Below, piece after piece: positions 6,673 to 15,369 of a stretch of DNA of 46,038 nucleotides. The number at the start of each line of letters is the position of its first letter. Positions within the stretch are counted from its first letter, which is position 1. The stretch is from a virus. A program made the position numbers and the translations under genes. The notes under the pieces were generated by a model. The model did not search any database. It worked only from the letters and a program-made list of their open reading frames with translations, and was not told the origin of the DNA. The stretch is taken from positions 1 to 46,038 of the IMG/VR virus record IMGVR_UViG_3300036780_000230. One strand, given 5' to 3'.

Positions 6673-8033
6673 CAGATCGGCATCGGCAAGGCGGTCCCGC
6701 CGATCGAGAGCTCCGGGCGCTCGCCGCGTTTGTGCGCCGCCCACAGTCCCGGATCGTCGATCCGAAACCCGACGAACCAGCCTTCAAATCCGAGGTCGAT
6801 GCCAAGTGCCGCCTGCTTTTCTGTCGTAAAGACCAGCGACTCGACGAGCCGGCCGCAGCCCATCTCGCGGTGCATGTCGCTGTGGTCGCGGGCGTAGAGG
6901 ACATAGTCGTAGGCGGCGCGCTCGAGCTCCTCGACCGGGATGATGTCGCTCTGGTGGTCGATGACCGGCTGCCCGCCCTTGGTGACGACCGAAGCCCAGC
7001 CGAAGATCAGCTGCTGATCGGGATCGGCCTTGGTCACCTGCAAAGTCGTCGACCAGGCCTTGAGCGCCTCGGTCTTCGGGCTGATGTCGACAAAGCGCAC
7101 CTTGGCGCTGTCGGCGCCGTCGAGCAGCTGGGCGACCAGGTGGTGATCGCCGTCGACGATCCAGTTCTTATCGCTGAACCGGACTACGACCGGGTCATGT
7201 TGCGGCTTGTGCTCGCCTTGCCGGATCGCCTCGACCTTGCCCGGGTCGACCCGGTCCTGCAGCGCGGTCAGGTTGGCGAACGGCAGGGTGCGGGTCTGCA
7301 GATCGTCGGGGTGGGTCAGTGCCCGCAGCAGCCGCGGCACCTGATCGGGGCGGATCTCGCCGAGGCCGGCGGGGTCGTAGGGAAACGGGTTCTCGGCCAG
7401 GCCGTCGTCGGCCGCTTGTAAAGGCTTGGATGACCGCTTGTTAAGGCTACCGGGCCGCTGTTGTGCACCGTCGCGCTTCATCGCATTGGAGACGGCCTCG
7501 AGGTCCTTGACGTTGACCGCCATCGTGTCGTGGCCGCCGAGCCAGTGGGCGACCGCGCGGTCGTGCCCGTCGACGAGATAGTGGCCGCCGTTCATCGCCA
7601 CGACAGTCGGCGGTTTGTCGCTCGGCTCGCGCATGAAGTGGCGCACGACATCGCCGCCGACCCGGTTCTTGATCGCGGTGAGTTGGTCGAACGGCATGTC
7701 CTGGCGGGTCACGCCGAGGTCGGGATCGGTCAAGGCGGCGAGGAAGCGCGGCACCTGGTCGGGGCGGACGTAGGAGAGTGCCGCCGGATCCTGGGTCAGC
7801 GGCATGTGGTAGACGCCGCCCGGCACGCTGCCGTCGAGCAGCGCGAGCTGCCGGCCGGTCGGGCCGCCGAGCGCGGGCTCGGCGGCCTGTTTGCTGACTG
7901 TCGGCGCCGAGGTGGTCCCGACAAACGCCTTGAACGGCCGCCAGCGTTTCCCCGGCTGGTTGCCCAGCGCGGTCGCGACATGGGCGTCGGCAGCCGTCAT
8001 ATCCTTGCGGATCTCGTCGAATAAACGAGCCAT
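6672..8033 (-). CDS. Double ParB-like domain fused to an XkdF-type prohead protease
   Basis: From MARLFDEIRKDMTAADAH the protein is 453 aa. Two related ParB/Srx-like halves follow: YVRPDQVPRFLAALTDPD with VDGHDRAVAHWLGG, then IRPDQVPRLLRALTHPDD with VDGDHHLVAQLLDG. The C-terminal 130 residues match the XkdF-type phage serine protease family (FGWASVVTKGGQPVIDHQ, ELERAAYDYV, DMHREMGCGRLVES, LSIGGTAL). The protease part would cleave the scaffold during head maturation. The ParB-like part has unknown purpose, perhaps DNA or nucleotide binding. Start chosen by AAGGTG upstream. Confidence 0.72.
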   Translation of the reverse strand: MARLFDEIRKDMTAADAHVATALGNQPGKRWRPFKAFVGTTSAPTVSKQAAEPALGGPTGRQLALLDGSVPGGVYHMPLTQDPAALSYVRPDQVPRFLAALTDPDLGVTRQDMPFDQLTAIKNRVGGDVVRHFMREPSDKPPTVVAMNGGHYLVDGHDRAVAHWLGGHDTMAVNVKDLEAVSNAMKRDGAQQRPGSLNKRSSKPLQAADDGLAENPFPYDPAGLGEIRPDQVPRLLRALTHPDDLQTRTLPFANLTALQDRVDPGKVEAIRQGEHKPQHDPVVVRFSDKNWIVDGDHHLVAQLLDGADSAKVRFVDISPKTEALKAWSTTLQVTKADPDQQLIFGWASVVTKGGQPVIDHQSDIIPVEELERAAYDYVLYARDHSDMHREMGCGRLVESLVFTTEKQAALGIDLGFEGWFVGFRIDDPGLWAAHKRGERPELSIGGTALPMPI

Positions 8034-8106
8034 GTGGACACCTTGCTGCCGTTTTGCTGCCGTTGCCGTGATAGAGCTGGCGGCCGAGTACGCGCTGGAA
8101 ACGCAC

Positions 8107-8439
8107 ATGCCCGAGGCGACGCTGAGCCCCGAGGAAGTTCGGCAGCTTTACGATGACGGCCGGTTGATCGCCGGCTGCTGGGAGTTGTGGCGGGGGTTGG
8201 TCATGCCGGCGCTCGCCGAACGCGACGCACTCCCGATGATGAGCCGCCGCGCCTATTACGCCGGGGTGTGGGCCATGCTGCAGCTGCTCGTCGACATGCC
8301 CGAAGACGCGCGCGCCCAGGTGATCGCCAAGCTGCAGGCCGAACTGGCCGGGTGGATCGCCGCCGGGGCGATCAGCCGCGGCTACTACGAAACCGGGGTG
8401 CTGGTGCCTTCGACCACGATCCCGCCAAGCGGGACATAG
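8107..8439 (+). CDS. Hypothetical helical protein, opposite strand
   Basis: 110 residues from MPEATLSPEEVRQLYDDGR; a GTG at 8068 in the same frame could add 13 residues (VIELAAEYALETH). Helical, with ordered hydrophobic spacing (WELWRGLVMPAL, YYAGVWAMLQLL), unlike a chance frame. It runs against the head genes and overlaps the end of the 8385-8792 gene by 55 nt. No strong ribosome-binding site. Function unknown. Confidence 0.5.
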   Translation: MPEATLSPEEVRQLYDDGRLIAGCWELWRGLVMPALAERDALPMMSRRAYYAGVWAMLQLLVDMPEDARAQVIAKLQAELAGWIAAGAISRGYYETGVLVPSTTIPPSGT

Positions 8440-8792
8440 CGCCCGTTCGCGCCGGCGCGGCCTTCGTCCAGCAGCTCCTGGCTGGCGCCATGCACCCGCA
8501 GCAGCAACTGGTAAAGCGGGTTGCGGCGGGCGATCCGGTCGGCCAGCACCGGGTGTTCCCAGCAGAACCATTCCGGCTGCACTTCGGGGAAACAGGTGGC
8601 GACGCCGCGGATCTCCGGGGTGAGGCTCGGGCGTGGCGGCGCGCCGGTGACGATCGGCGACGCTTTGGGCGGCGCCATGCCCATCACCGCCTGGGCGAAC
8701 GGCCGCGCTTTATGGCAGTAGAGCTTGCCGGCCTCGAGTTGCTGGTACTCGCAGTTGCGGCACGCCGGAAAATCCGGGCCGGGATCGACCAT
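8385..8792 (-). CDS. Hypothetical Cys-containing phage protein
   Basis: 135 residues beginning MVDPGPDFPACRNCEYQQLEAG, preceded by GAGGAG nine bases upstream. CRNC, later YCHKA, TCFPE and FCWEH give four or more Cys/His suited to metal binding. It ends GIVVEGTSTPVS. Position between head genes suggests a late role, but no family is recognised. Confidence 0.6.
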   Translation of the reverse strand: MVDPGPDFPACRNCEYQQLEAGKLYCHKARPFAQAVMGMAPPKASPIVTGAPPRPSLTPEIRGVATCFPEVQPEWFCWEHPVLADRIARRNPLYQLLLRVHGASQELLDEGRAGANGRYVPLGGIVVEGTSTPVS

Positions 8793-8803
8793 CGGCGGAC
8801 TCC

Positions 8804-9070
8804 TCAGTCCTGCAGCAGCAGGGGGGCGGCTTTGCTCAGCACCCGCTCGAGCATGCCCAGATCATGGATGTAGGCGGTCTGGGTGCGGGTCGGCGAGCCC
8901 GGCAGACGCTGATGCGGCGGCGCCTGGGCGATGATGAACTGGCCCACGGCCACGCCGTAGGCATTGACGAAGGAAAACTGGACCAAGGTCTCGTTGGCGG
9001 TGATGACGAACGGCGACGGCGGTAAAGGGTCGTCGACCAGTGACAATGTAACTCGCGGAAGTTGCGGCAT
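8804..9070 (-). CDS. Small beta-rich hypothetical protein
   Basis: 88 residues from MPQLPRVTLSLVDDPLPPSPFV. GAGAAG lies seven bases before this ATG, better than the ATG at 9085. The N-terminal half is beta-like (VTLSLVDD, LVQFSFVNAYGVAVGQFII). It follows the Mu F-like head gene and may be a minor head or connector component; this is context only. Confidence 0.55.
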   Translation of the reverse strand: MPQLPRVTLSLVDDPLPPSPFVITANETLVQFSFVNAYGVAVGQFIIAQAPPHQRLPGSPTRTQTAYIHDLGMLERVLSKAAPLLLQD

Positions 9071-9125
9071 GTAGTCGCTTCTCATCAAGTTAGTCCGAGA
9101 TAGTTTCCGCGATTCGCCGCGGTCG

Positions 9126-10097
9126 TCAAGCAGAGCGATAGACCTCGCTGCAACGGCACAGGGTATGACTGTCCTCGGGGCCGGTGGTGGTCCCATCGGG
9201 CGCGATGTAGGGCTCGCTCAGCAAGACGCCGCCCGGGTTCAACAGCGGGATCGCCGCGCACCATAAACAGACGCGCTCGTCGCCGGCGGTTTGCCAGTAG
9301 CGCCGCGGCGGCCGCCCGGGTGCGGTAACGCCGCGCAAGGTCGCTTGCTGCCACGCTGCCCGGTGGCCGAGGTTGGCCATCCGTATGGCCTCGGTCCCGG
9401 CGATCGAGCTGGCCCGGAAGCGCACATACCGGTCGGCGTAAAGTTGCGCCATCCGATCGATGCGATCGGGCTCAAGTGGTGTGCCGGATGCCGCTGCCCG
9501 GACCACGCTCGGGTCGAAGCGCCGGTCGCGCAGCACGTTGCGCAATGGGCCGCGCTCCGCGTCGGCGAGCGCCCGGGTGTAATTGCGCACCGCGTTGACG
9601 GCGCGCGGGGTCAGACCGGCCAGCAAAGCAAGTTCGGCGGTGCGGTCGCCGGCATCGGCCGCCTGGGTGAAACCGGCGAGGATCTCCCTGATGCCGGCGA
9701 GCGTGGTGTTGCCGAGCTGGGTGAACAATCGATTGCGCTCGTTGAACAGCTCGGCAGTCGCCTGCACATGTAGCCGATCGAAGGTTAACGCCTGGCCGGT
9801 GCGCGCGCTGATCTGCGCGGTCGCCTGATCGGCGGCGGCGAAGTACAGGGTTTCGAGGCGGCGCGCGATGGTCCGCGCCAGGTCGCTCTCAATGTCGTGC
9901 TGCAGCTGACGCAGCAGCAGATCCCAGCGCTCGCCGGCGACGAGCGCCCGCAAGTCGGCCTCGGGCCGGGCCCGCAGGTCGTCGAGCAGTTGCCGGAACA
10001 GGATTGTCAGCGACCGCTCGGCCCGGATCGCCTGGTTGCGCGCCAGGTCGTCAGGTTGTTGAATCATGTCGGGGGTCAACTCGGACGATCGCGCCAC
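9126..10097 (-). CDS. Head morphogenesis protein, phage Mu gpF / SPP1 gp7 type
   Basis: 323 residues starting at a GTG behind GAGGGCGAGC. A helical N-terminus of about 200 residues is followed by the family C-terminus: YVRFRASSIAGTEAIRMANLG, then RRYWQTAGDERVCLWCAAIP and DSHTLCRCSEVY with its conserved Cys/His zinc-like set. These proteins enter the prohead with the portal and act in DNA ejection or early assembly. It lies downstream of the portal, as usual. Confidence 0.85.
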   Translation of the reverse strand: MARSSELTPDMIQQPDDLARNQAIRAERSLTILFRQLLDDLRARPEADLRALVAGERWDLLLRQLQHDIESDLARTIARRLETLYFAAADQATAQISARTGQALTFDRLHVQATAELFNERNRLFTQLGNTTLAGIREILAGFTQAADAGDRTAELALLAGLTPRAVNAVRNYTRALADAERGPLRNVLRDRRFDPSVVRAAASGTPLEPDRIDRMAQLYADRYVRFRASSIAGTEAIRMANLGHRAAWQQATLRGVTAPGRPPRRYWQTAGDERVCLWCAAIPLLNPGGVLLSEPYIAPDGTTTGPEDSHTLCRCSEVYRSA

Positions 10098-10205
10098 GCT
10101 CGCCCTCGCATAAAGGAGACCCGCCCGAAGTGAAGCCGATCAATGCTCCACGCGCCGCGCTCTATGTGATCGGCTGCAACGAGAACGACCACCTGATCGT
10201 GTCGA
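10088..10205 (+). repeat. Decayed partial copy of the neighbouring small gene
   Basis: The leader and ribosome-binding region of the gene at 10241 (about 10203-10255) recur at 10089-10145, and its codons for VIGCNESDHLIVS (10374-10411) recur at 10167-10205 as VIGCNENDHLIVS. The segment between them is missing in the first copy, so this looks like a duplication followed by deletion. Only a fragment remains. Confidence 0.65.
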
Positions 10206-10240
10206 TCGCGCCACGCCCGCCCTCACGCAAAGGAGACCCG

Positions 10241-10564
10241 ATGAAGCCGATCAGTTTTCCATGGGACGCAGCGCAGCTGGCATGGTGGCGCTCGCGGCCG
10301 GCCAAAGTGCAAGCCCTGCTGACCGAGTTCCCGATCGGCTCAGTCGTAGAAGTCGACACCGACGAGATGTATGTGATCGGCTGCAATGAGAGCGACCACC
10401 TGATCGTGTCGCGGCACTGGCCGGGCGATGATTACGAGGCGGCAACGACACGCAAAACCTTGTTGTGCGCGGCGCATGTCCGCGACGGGTTGGTGGCGAT
10501 CCGCAAAAGTGCGGGGCCAGCTGCGGGGGTAGTGCAGCTGGCCCCGACGAAGCAACCGACCTGA
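10241..10564 (+). CDS. Hypothetical small protein, opposite strand
   Basis: 107 residues, MKPISFPWDAAQLAWWRSR, with AAAGGAGA six bases before the ATG. A compact beta-like centre (GSVVEVDTDEMYVIGCNESDH) follows. It lies against the direction of the head block and is preceded by a decayed partial copy of itself. No family recognised; a small recently duplicated accessory gene is the best description. Confidence 0.65.
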   Translation: MKPISFPWDAAQLAWWRSRPAKVQALLTEFPIGSVVEVDTDEMYVIGCNESDHLIVSRHWPGDDYEAATTRKTLLCAAHVRDGLVAIRKSAGPAAGVVQLAPTKQPT

Positions 10565-10658
10565 AGCTGGGGTAGTGCCGCCGGGGGGTAGAATGGCGGC
10601 GCTTCAATAGCCGTCGCTGTGGCGACCGAGTTGGGGACAACCACCAGTCGCGATTGCT

Positions 10659-11138
10659 TTATTGACGGGTGATGTCGCCGCCGTCAAGCCTTGCGAATGC
10701 CTTGCTGCGCCTAGCCTGGGCAACGATCGTGCGGGCCGCCGGGTCGGGGCCGATGTTAATGACGACGGCGCCGGTCGTCCGAATCACCCAGAGTTGCCGG
10801 TCGCCGTCATAGATCGGACACATCTCTTCGTCGCAGCTGGCGAAGCGGGCCGAGCCGGCGACCTCGTCGGCAGCGACGCAATAGGGCGCCAGCAAGCCGT
10901 CGATGGTGACCCAGCCGACCATGCCGGCCGGCAATTCGAGCGGGCAATCAGCGTCGAGGTCGAAGCGGGTCTGGCGGTATGCGCACGGCGCGTCGTCGAA
11001 CGGATGGCAGTCTTCGGCCGAATAGCGCACGCGATTGGCGCCATAGCGCACCGGGATCGGGATTGGTGACGAGCGCTGCGCCTGCTCTTTGCGGAACTCG
11101 AAGACCAGCTGCGCGATGCGGGTCGAAGGATCGGTCAT
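10659..11138 (-). CDS. Hypothetical phage protein, 159 aa
   Basis: Starts MTDPSTRIAQLVFEFRKEQ behind GGGAGAC; upstream in-frame codons lack a ribosome-binding site. The middle has DDAPCAYRQTRFDLDADCPL and CDEEMCPIYDG, and the C-terminus is basic. It lies between portal and the Mu F-like gene in the leftward order and may be a minor structural protein. Not recognised. Confidence 0.6.
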   Translation of the reverse strand: MTDPSTRIAQLVFEFRKEQAQRSSPIPIPVRYGANRVRYSAEDCHPFDDAPCAYRQTRFDLDADCPLELPAGMVGWVTIDGLLAPYCVAADEVAGSARFASCDEEMCPIYDGDRQLWVIRTTGAVVINIGPDPAARTIVAQARRSKAFARLDGGDITRQ

Positions 11139-11201
11139 GGTGTCTCCCATCGCTGGAAACGGCACCCCCGAAGCCGTCACATGCGGCCAAATACTCAGGT
11201 T

Positions 11202-12773
11202 TCAAGCCGCAAAGCGGCGATCGAGCGTCGCCGAATAGCGCAGCCGATAGGCCGGTGTGCTGCGCTTGCGGGCGCGCAAGGTGCGCCGCGCCGCCAGTCG
11301 CACTAGCATCTTGGCGACGTCGTTGGGCACGTCGACCGGCGGCTCGCCCTCGGCCTGGCGCGGCTCCTGCGTCTGGTCGAGGAAGTCGGCCTCTTCAGTG
11401 ATGTCGGGCATGCCGGCGGCGTCGCGCACCCAGTTTTCGAGGTCAGCGTCGGGGAACATCGGCATGCCGGCTTGACTGATGCGCAGGATGAAGTTCGACA
11501 GCATGTCGAGATCGATGCGCTGCGCCAGGTCGGGGACGTATTGCGGCATCAGGTCGAAATCGAGGGCGTTCAGATCCCAGATCCGCGGCAGCAGGTATTG
11601 GTTCAGCACGCCAGACATCGCCTGCATCCAGCCGGCGATCGCCTGGAAGAACATGTCGACCTTGGAGATCGCCAGGTTCTGAGTGCCGCGCGCCTGGTGG
11701 CCGAGGTCGAGAAAGTCGGCCAGCACGGTAGTCAGCATCTCGACCTTGTAGCGCTGCAAGGCGTCGTTGGCGTTGATGTGGCTGCTGCCGCCCTCGGGCG
11801 TGATCAGCTTGAAGTCGTACATGCGAACATTGGTCGGACCCTGCGGCCCGGCAAAGGTGCCACTGGGGAGGATTACCCCCATTTGCTCGTCTATGCGCAC
11901 GTTGCGCACCAATTGCTTGTAGGAGTCGTAAGTGGCGATGGCCTTGGGGTCGTTGGCGGCGACGGCGTCGAGCAGCTGCGGCGGGACCCACAGCACCGGC
12001 AGGCCGGAGAAGCGCTCGAAGAGGACCGCCTCTTGCTCCTCCATACGCTTCATGAAGTGATAGATGCGGGCCGAGTTGCGCAGGATCGAACGGCCCTCGG
12101 GGTTGTTCTTGTGCGCCGTCGGCCGAAACAGCAGCAGTTTCTCGATCGGCAGGTCGATCAGCTGCCCCATCCACGGCTGTTGCGTCAGTCCGGTGGTCTG
12201 GCCGTTCTGGTCGAAGAACCACTTGAGGATGGTCTCCTGGCCGCGCAAAGGCAGTCGCCGCAGGCCGATCCGTGAGTCGTCGTATTTCGAGGTTGCCACC
12301 TTGGCATTGGGCCGCTTGCGCCCGCTGCGCCGCTTGTAGACGATCTCGTGCGGGGCGAAGCCGAACGGCAGCATGGTCAAGGCTTCCGCTACGAAGTCTT
12401 CCCAGGTGTGGCTCATGTCATCGCGCAACGTCCCGGCGAACTCGGCCAGTTCCTCGGCCGCCGGCGTATCGTCGGCCGGCTCCTGGCGCCATTCGACCTT
12501 GCGCATGGTTTGCATGACGGCGAACAGGATGCCGCCGACGGTCGCGGAGTTGTCGAGCATTTCGCGGTAGTAGCGCTGCGCCTCGCGGCCTTGCAGCTTG
12601 CTGTTGAACTCTTCTCGGACCCAGCCACCGTACTGGCGCAGGCCATAGGAGCCGACGTCCTTGAAGGCCATGCCGGCGACGAGCTCGGGCGCCTGGCTGG
12701 CGCCGCTCGAGTCGGTGTAAGGGTCGAGGGCTTTGGTCGCGACGATCGGGCCGTCGCCGGGATCAGCTGCCAT
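11202..12773 (-). CDS. Portal protein
   Basis: A 523-residue protein with portal-family layout (DUF935-like): EAQRYYREMLDNSATVGGILF, MLPFGFAPHEIVYKRR, a clip-like LIDLPIEKLLLFRPT segment followed by PEGRSILRN, then LDLGHQARGTQN and a long C-terminal helical part. The dodecameric ring sits at one capsid vertex, nucleates head assembly and is the channel through which terminase threads DNA. It lies downstream of the terminase genes with two tiny genes between. Confidence 0.9.
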   Translation of the reverse strand: MAADPGDGPIVATKALDPYTDSSGASQAPELVAGMAFKDVGSYGLRQYGGWVREEFNSKLQGREAQRYYREMLDNSATVGGILFAVMQTMRKVEWRQEPADDTPAAEELAEFAGTLRDDMSHTWEDFVAEALTMLPFGFAPHEIVYKRRSGRKRPNAKVATSKYDDSRIGLRRLPLRGQETILKWFFDQNGQTTGLTQQPWMGQLIDLPIEKLLLFRPTAHKNNPEGRSILRNSARIYHFMKRMEEQEAVLFERFSGLPVLWVPPQLLDAVAANDPKAIATYDSYKQLVRNVRIDEQMGVILPSGTFAGPQGPTNVRMYDFKLITPEGGSSHINANDALQRYKVEMLTTVLADFLDLGHQARGTQNLAISKVDMFFQAIAGWMQAMSGVLNQYLLPRIWDLNALDFDLMPQYVPDLAQRIDLDMLSNFILRISQAGMPMFPDADLENWVRDAAGMPDITEEADFLDQTQEPRQAEGEPPVDVPNDVAKMLVRLAARRTLRARKRSTPAYRLRYSATLDRRFAA

Positions 12774-12800
12774 TGCCAGACTCCCGGCTTGTGTGAAAGG

Positions 12801-13100
12801 TCAGGCCCAGCCGTCGTGATCGGGCGGGGCCAGGTTGCAGGACGAACCGAGCATGTTGAGCGCGTCGTCGGGGCCATCGTCGTCGGGCTCGAGGTCGCCG
12901 CCTTCCTCGCAGTCGTCATCGAGCAGCAACAGCGGATAGGCGACCGCGCCGCAGTCGGCGCACCACCAGCCCGGATAGAAGACGAGGTCGCCGCAGCACG
13001 GGCAGAGCAGCGCCGTGTCCGGGGCACTGACGGCGACTTCAAAGCGCTGGATCGTCGGCGCCAGGCGACGAGGCCGAAAGTCGACGATCTGCGCGGTCAT
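12801..13100 (-). CDS. Small zinc-ribbon protein
   Basis: 99 residues from MTAQIVDFRPRRLAP. CPCCGD and WWCADCG, about 15 residues apart, form a four-Cys zinc ribbon; a very acidic tail follows (DDDCEEGGDLEPDDDG). The frame upstream of this ATG to 13247 is open but is the antisense shadow of another gene. Located between TerL and portal. Role unknown; a small DNA- or protein-binding factor. Confidence 0.6.
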   Translation of the reverse strand: MTAQIVDFRPRRLAPTIQRFEVAVSAPDTALLCPCCGDLVFYPGWWCADCGAVAYPLLLLDDDCEEGGDLEPDDDGPDDALNMLGSSCNLAPPDHDGWA

Positions 13101-13104
13101 TGCG

Positions 13105-13302
13105 TCAGGCCGTGGGTGCCGGTTTCGGCTCGAAAATCTCGACCACGCGGATCTCGTCGTCGGGGCTGATCCACCAGCCCTTGCTCTCGCCTGGCGCCAG
13201 CGCCAGGACGCCGTAGCTGCCCTGCACCTTGAACTCGACCCGGGCATGCTGCGCCGGATTACTGTCCGACGAATTGATGATGTGCAGCACGTGTGTTGTC
13301 AT
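13105..13302 (-). CDS. Small hypothetical protein, 65 aa
   Basis: Starts MTTHVLHIINSSDSNPAQHA after a strong AAGGAGCAAGCA. A short beta protein (VEFKVQGSYGVLALAPGES, WWISPDDEIRVVEIFE) like small head-associated proteins of alphaproteobacterial phages. It is four bases from the next gene and clearly in the same transcript. Function unknown. Confidence 0.65.
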   Translation of the reverse strand: MTTHVLHIINSSDSNPAQHARVEFKVQGSYGVLALAPGESKGWWISPDDEIRVVEIFEPKPAPTA

Positions 13303-13312
13303 TGCTTGCTCC

Positions 13313-14902
13313 TTATGTCCATGACCAGCCGCGTTCGGCGACTTCGACTGTTGGCGCATGGATGGTGACGTTGTCGGCCGGGTGGACGAAGGTCAGCACC
13401 AGGGCGTCGGCGAAGTCGGTGCTGGCGACACCGCGCGCCGCCAATTGCGTCTTCGACTCGATCAGGATCAGGCCCTTCTCGTTGCGAAACGATCGTGGCG
13501 TCGACAGTTCGGTCGTCAGCTCGGCGTGTTGCGGCAGGGCGAGCAGCTCGCTCAGTTGATGCTCGGTCCCTTCGCTGTCGCCCTCGAGGAAGCGAACATG
13601 CTCCCAGGTGCAGCGCAGTCGCTCGCGCACGGTCCACCAGAGTTCGGCCTTCAAGTTGGCGAAGCGTTGCCGCGACGATCTGCCATCGGGCCAGATGACG
13701 GTGTAACTGGCCGGGTCGCCGACGTTGATGCCGACGGTTTTGACCTTGGTCCGATCGCTGCGGGTCAGGGTCGACTGCACGCCCTGGCCGATGCCGATGG
13801 CGTCATAGTTCAAGACCGCGACGCCGAGCGCCTCGGCGTGGTCGAGCGCCCGGTTGGCGGTGTCGGTGGTATCGGGTTCGAGCCAGTATTCCGGCGCCAC
13901 GACGAGCACGTCGAAGCGGCCGACGAACACTGACTTGGCCTTGCCGCCGCCGACGTCGAGGCCGCCGACGCCGGGGCCGACGCGCTGGATGTCGACCAGT
14001 TGCGCCAGCCGGGTTGCCGCCTCGACCCACTTGCCGGGGATGACGACGCCCTCGATGGAGGCCGAGTAGTCGATTTCGTACTCGGCGGCCCAGATGTGGG
14101 CCTCGAGCTCGCCCTTCTTCTTGGCGACCCAGGTCGTGTCTTTGCGCGGGTCGTCGCGATAGTGGAAGGTGAAGATCTGGTCGGGGCGCAGGCGGCCGCT
14201 GTGGCGCTTGCGCGAGAACAGGTTGCCGGGCCCGTTCGAGGATGACGCCCAGATGCGGCAGTCGGCGTTGCCCTGGATCGCCGCCTCGACCCGGTCGGCG
14301 CGCTCGATGAAGGCGCCCTCGTCGATCAGGTAGAGCGTGGCGCGGCCGCCGCGGCCCATGTTGTCGCCGGCCTCGCCGACCACGACGTTGCCGTTGTCGC
14401 GATTGATCAGTCGGCGAAAGTTGTCGTCGACATCGCTGTGGAAGTTGTCGGGCCGCATCCAGATCGGCAGTCGATAGAGCAGCAGCCGCATCTTCTCGAA
14501 GATCGAGTCCGGGTCGCCGATCCGGTCGACGTATTCCTCTTTGCGCGAACCGATGGTGGTCTTGAAGCCGGGCGCGAAGCGCCAGGCATGCAAGGCGAAC
14601 CCGGCGGCGACCCAGGTCCAGCCGACGTCGCGGCTCTTTTCCAGTAGACCTTCTTCGCGGGCAGCGACGCGCGCGGCGATCCAGCGCAACAGCTCGGCCT
14701 GGCGCTCGAACAAGTCGAACGGTACATAGGCCGGCAAGCCGTCGGCGACGTTGCGCGGGTCGTAAGTCCAGGCCCAGTTGTCGAACCAATAGACCGCGTC
14801 ACGGCGGCAGCGCTCGAGCTCGACCCGCTCGAGTGCGCGGTTGCCGTCAATCTGTGCGAGACGCCGTAACCGCTTCTCGATAGAGGGCCGAAAGTTCATC
14901 AT
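13313..14902 (-). CDS. Terminase large subunit
   Basis: 529 residues from MMNFRPSIEKRLRRLAQ. The ATPase half has a Walker A-type loop LEKSRDVGWTW and a Walker B ATLYLIDEGAF with the catalytic Glu; SSSNGPGNLF resembles the coupling motif. The nuclease half has VGGLDVGGGKAKS, an acidic RNase H-type start, and STDFADALVLTFVHP near the end. It cuts concatemeric DNA and pumps it through the portal. It overlaps the small subunit gene by 56 nt, showing coupling. Confidence 0.92.
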   Translation of the reverse strand: MMNFRPSIEKRLRRLAQIDGNRALERVELERCRRDAVYWFDNWAWTYDPRNVADGLPAYVPFDLFERQAELLRWIAARVAAREEGLLEKSRDVGWTWVAAGFALHAWRFAPGFKTTIGSRKEEYVDRIGDPDSIFEKMRLLLYRLPIWMRPDNFHSDVDDNFRRLINRDNGNVVVGEAGDNMGRGGRATLYLIDEGAFIERADRVEAAIQGNADCRIWASSSNGPGNLFSRKRHSGRLRPDQIFTFHYRDDPRKDTTWVAKKKGELEAHIWAAEYEIDYSASIEGVVIPGKWVEAATRLAQLVDIQRVGPGVGGLDVGGGKAKSVFVGRFDVLVVAPEYWLEPDTTDTANRALDHAEALGVAVLNYDAIGIGQGVQSTLTRSDRTKVKTVGINVGDPASYTVIWPDGRSSRQRFANLKAELWWTVRERLRCTWEHVRFLEGDSEGTEHQLSELLALPQHAELTTELSTPRSFRNEKGLILIESKTQLAARGVASTDFADALVLTFVHPADNVTIHAPTVEVAERGWSWT

Positions 14903-15296
14903 CGCTGAGCCCGGACAGGTCTTTCGGAATGACCTCGCGGGCATGTCGTATCGGCCCGCCGTCCTTGCCGCTGAGTTCGGCAAGTACCTTTTCGCTTTCG
15001 CCGAGCCAGTGCTTCGACAGATGAATCGTCATCTGCACCGCCGAGTTGCCGGTGCCGCTGGCATGACGCCATTGCAGCCGGCGCAGCGACAGTCGGCCAT
15101 AGCTGCGGCCCTTGTCCCAGGCCTCGCGAAACTCGGCGCGGTTCAGGTAGCGCTTGATCGTGCGCACATTGCAGTCGAAGAAAGATGCCGCCTCGTCCTC
15201 GGTGCACAGCAGCCGGGCCAGGCGTTCGAGCTCGCCGGCAGTGATCGCGATCGGCTTTTTGCCGGCATCAGGACTTCGTTGCCGTGGCTCGGCCAT
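14847..15296 (-). CDS. Terminase small subunit
   Basis: 149 residues, MAEPRQRSPDAGKKPIAIT. Helix-turn-helix at about residues 30-60 (LCTEDEAASFFDCNVRTIKRYL), a central helical part with WRHASGTGNSAVQMTIHLSKHWLG and a C-terminal tail. Such proteins recognise the packaging site and load the large subunit. The overlap with TerL and first place in the leftward block support the call. Packaging sites often lie in or next to this gene, which makes the repeat-rich stretch to its right interesting. Confidence 0.85.
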   Translation of the reverse strand: MAEPRQRSPDAGKKPIAITAGELERLARLLCTEDEAASFFDCNVRTIKRYLNRAEFREAWDKGRSYGRLSLRRLQWRHASGTGNSAVQMTIHLSKHWLGESEKVLAELSGKDGGPIRHAREVIPKDLSGLSDDELSALYREAVTASRTD

Positions 15297-15369
15297 CGAC
15301 TTGCCTGTTCAATTGCTGGATTGGTTTCGTCACTCGATCGACCGGGTTGGTCAATCGCGCCACCTTGTT

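Noticed and set aside
10040-10060. Minus-strand CUGACGA as a leftward ribozyme
   Set aside because: Lies inside the Mu F-like gene and has no GAAA or paired stems around it.
13803-14789. 328-residue leftward frame inside TerL
   Set aside because: Overlaps TerL on the same strand in another frame; Arg-rich shadow protein.
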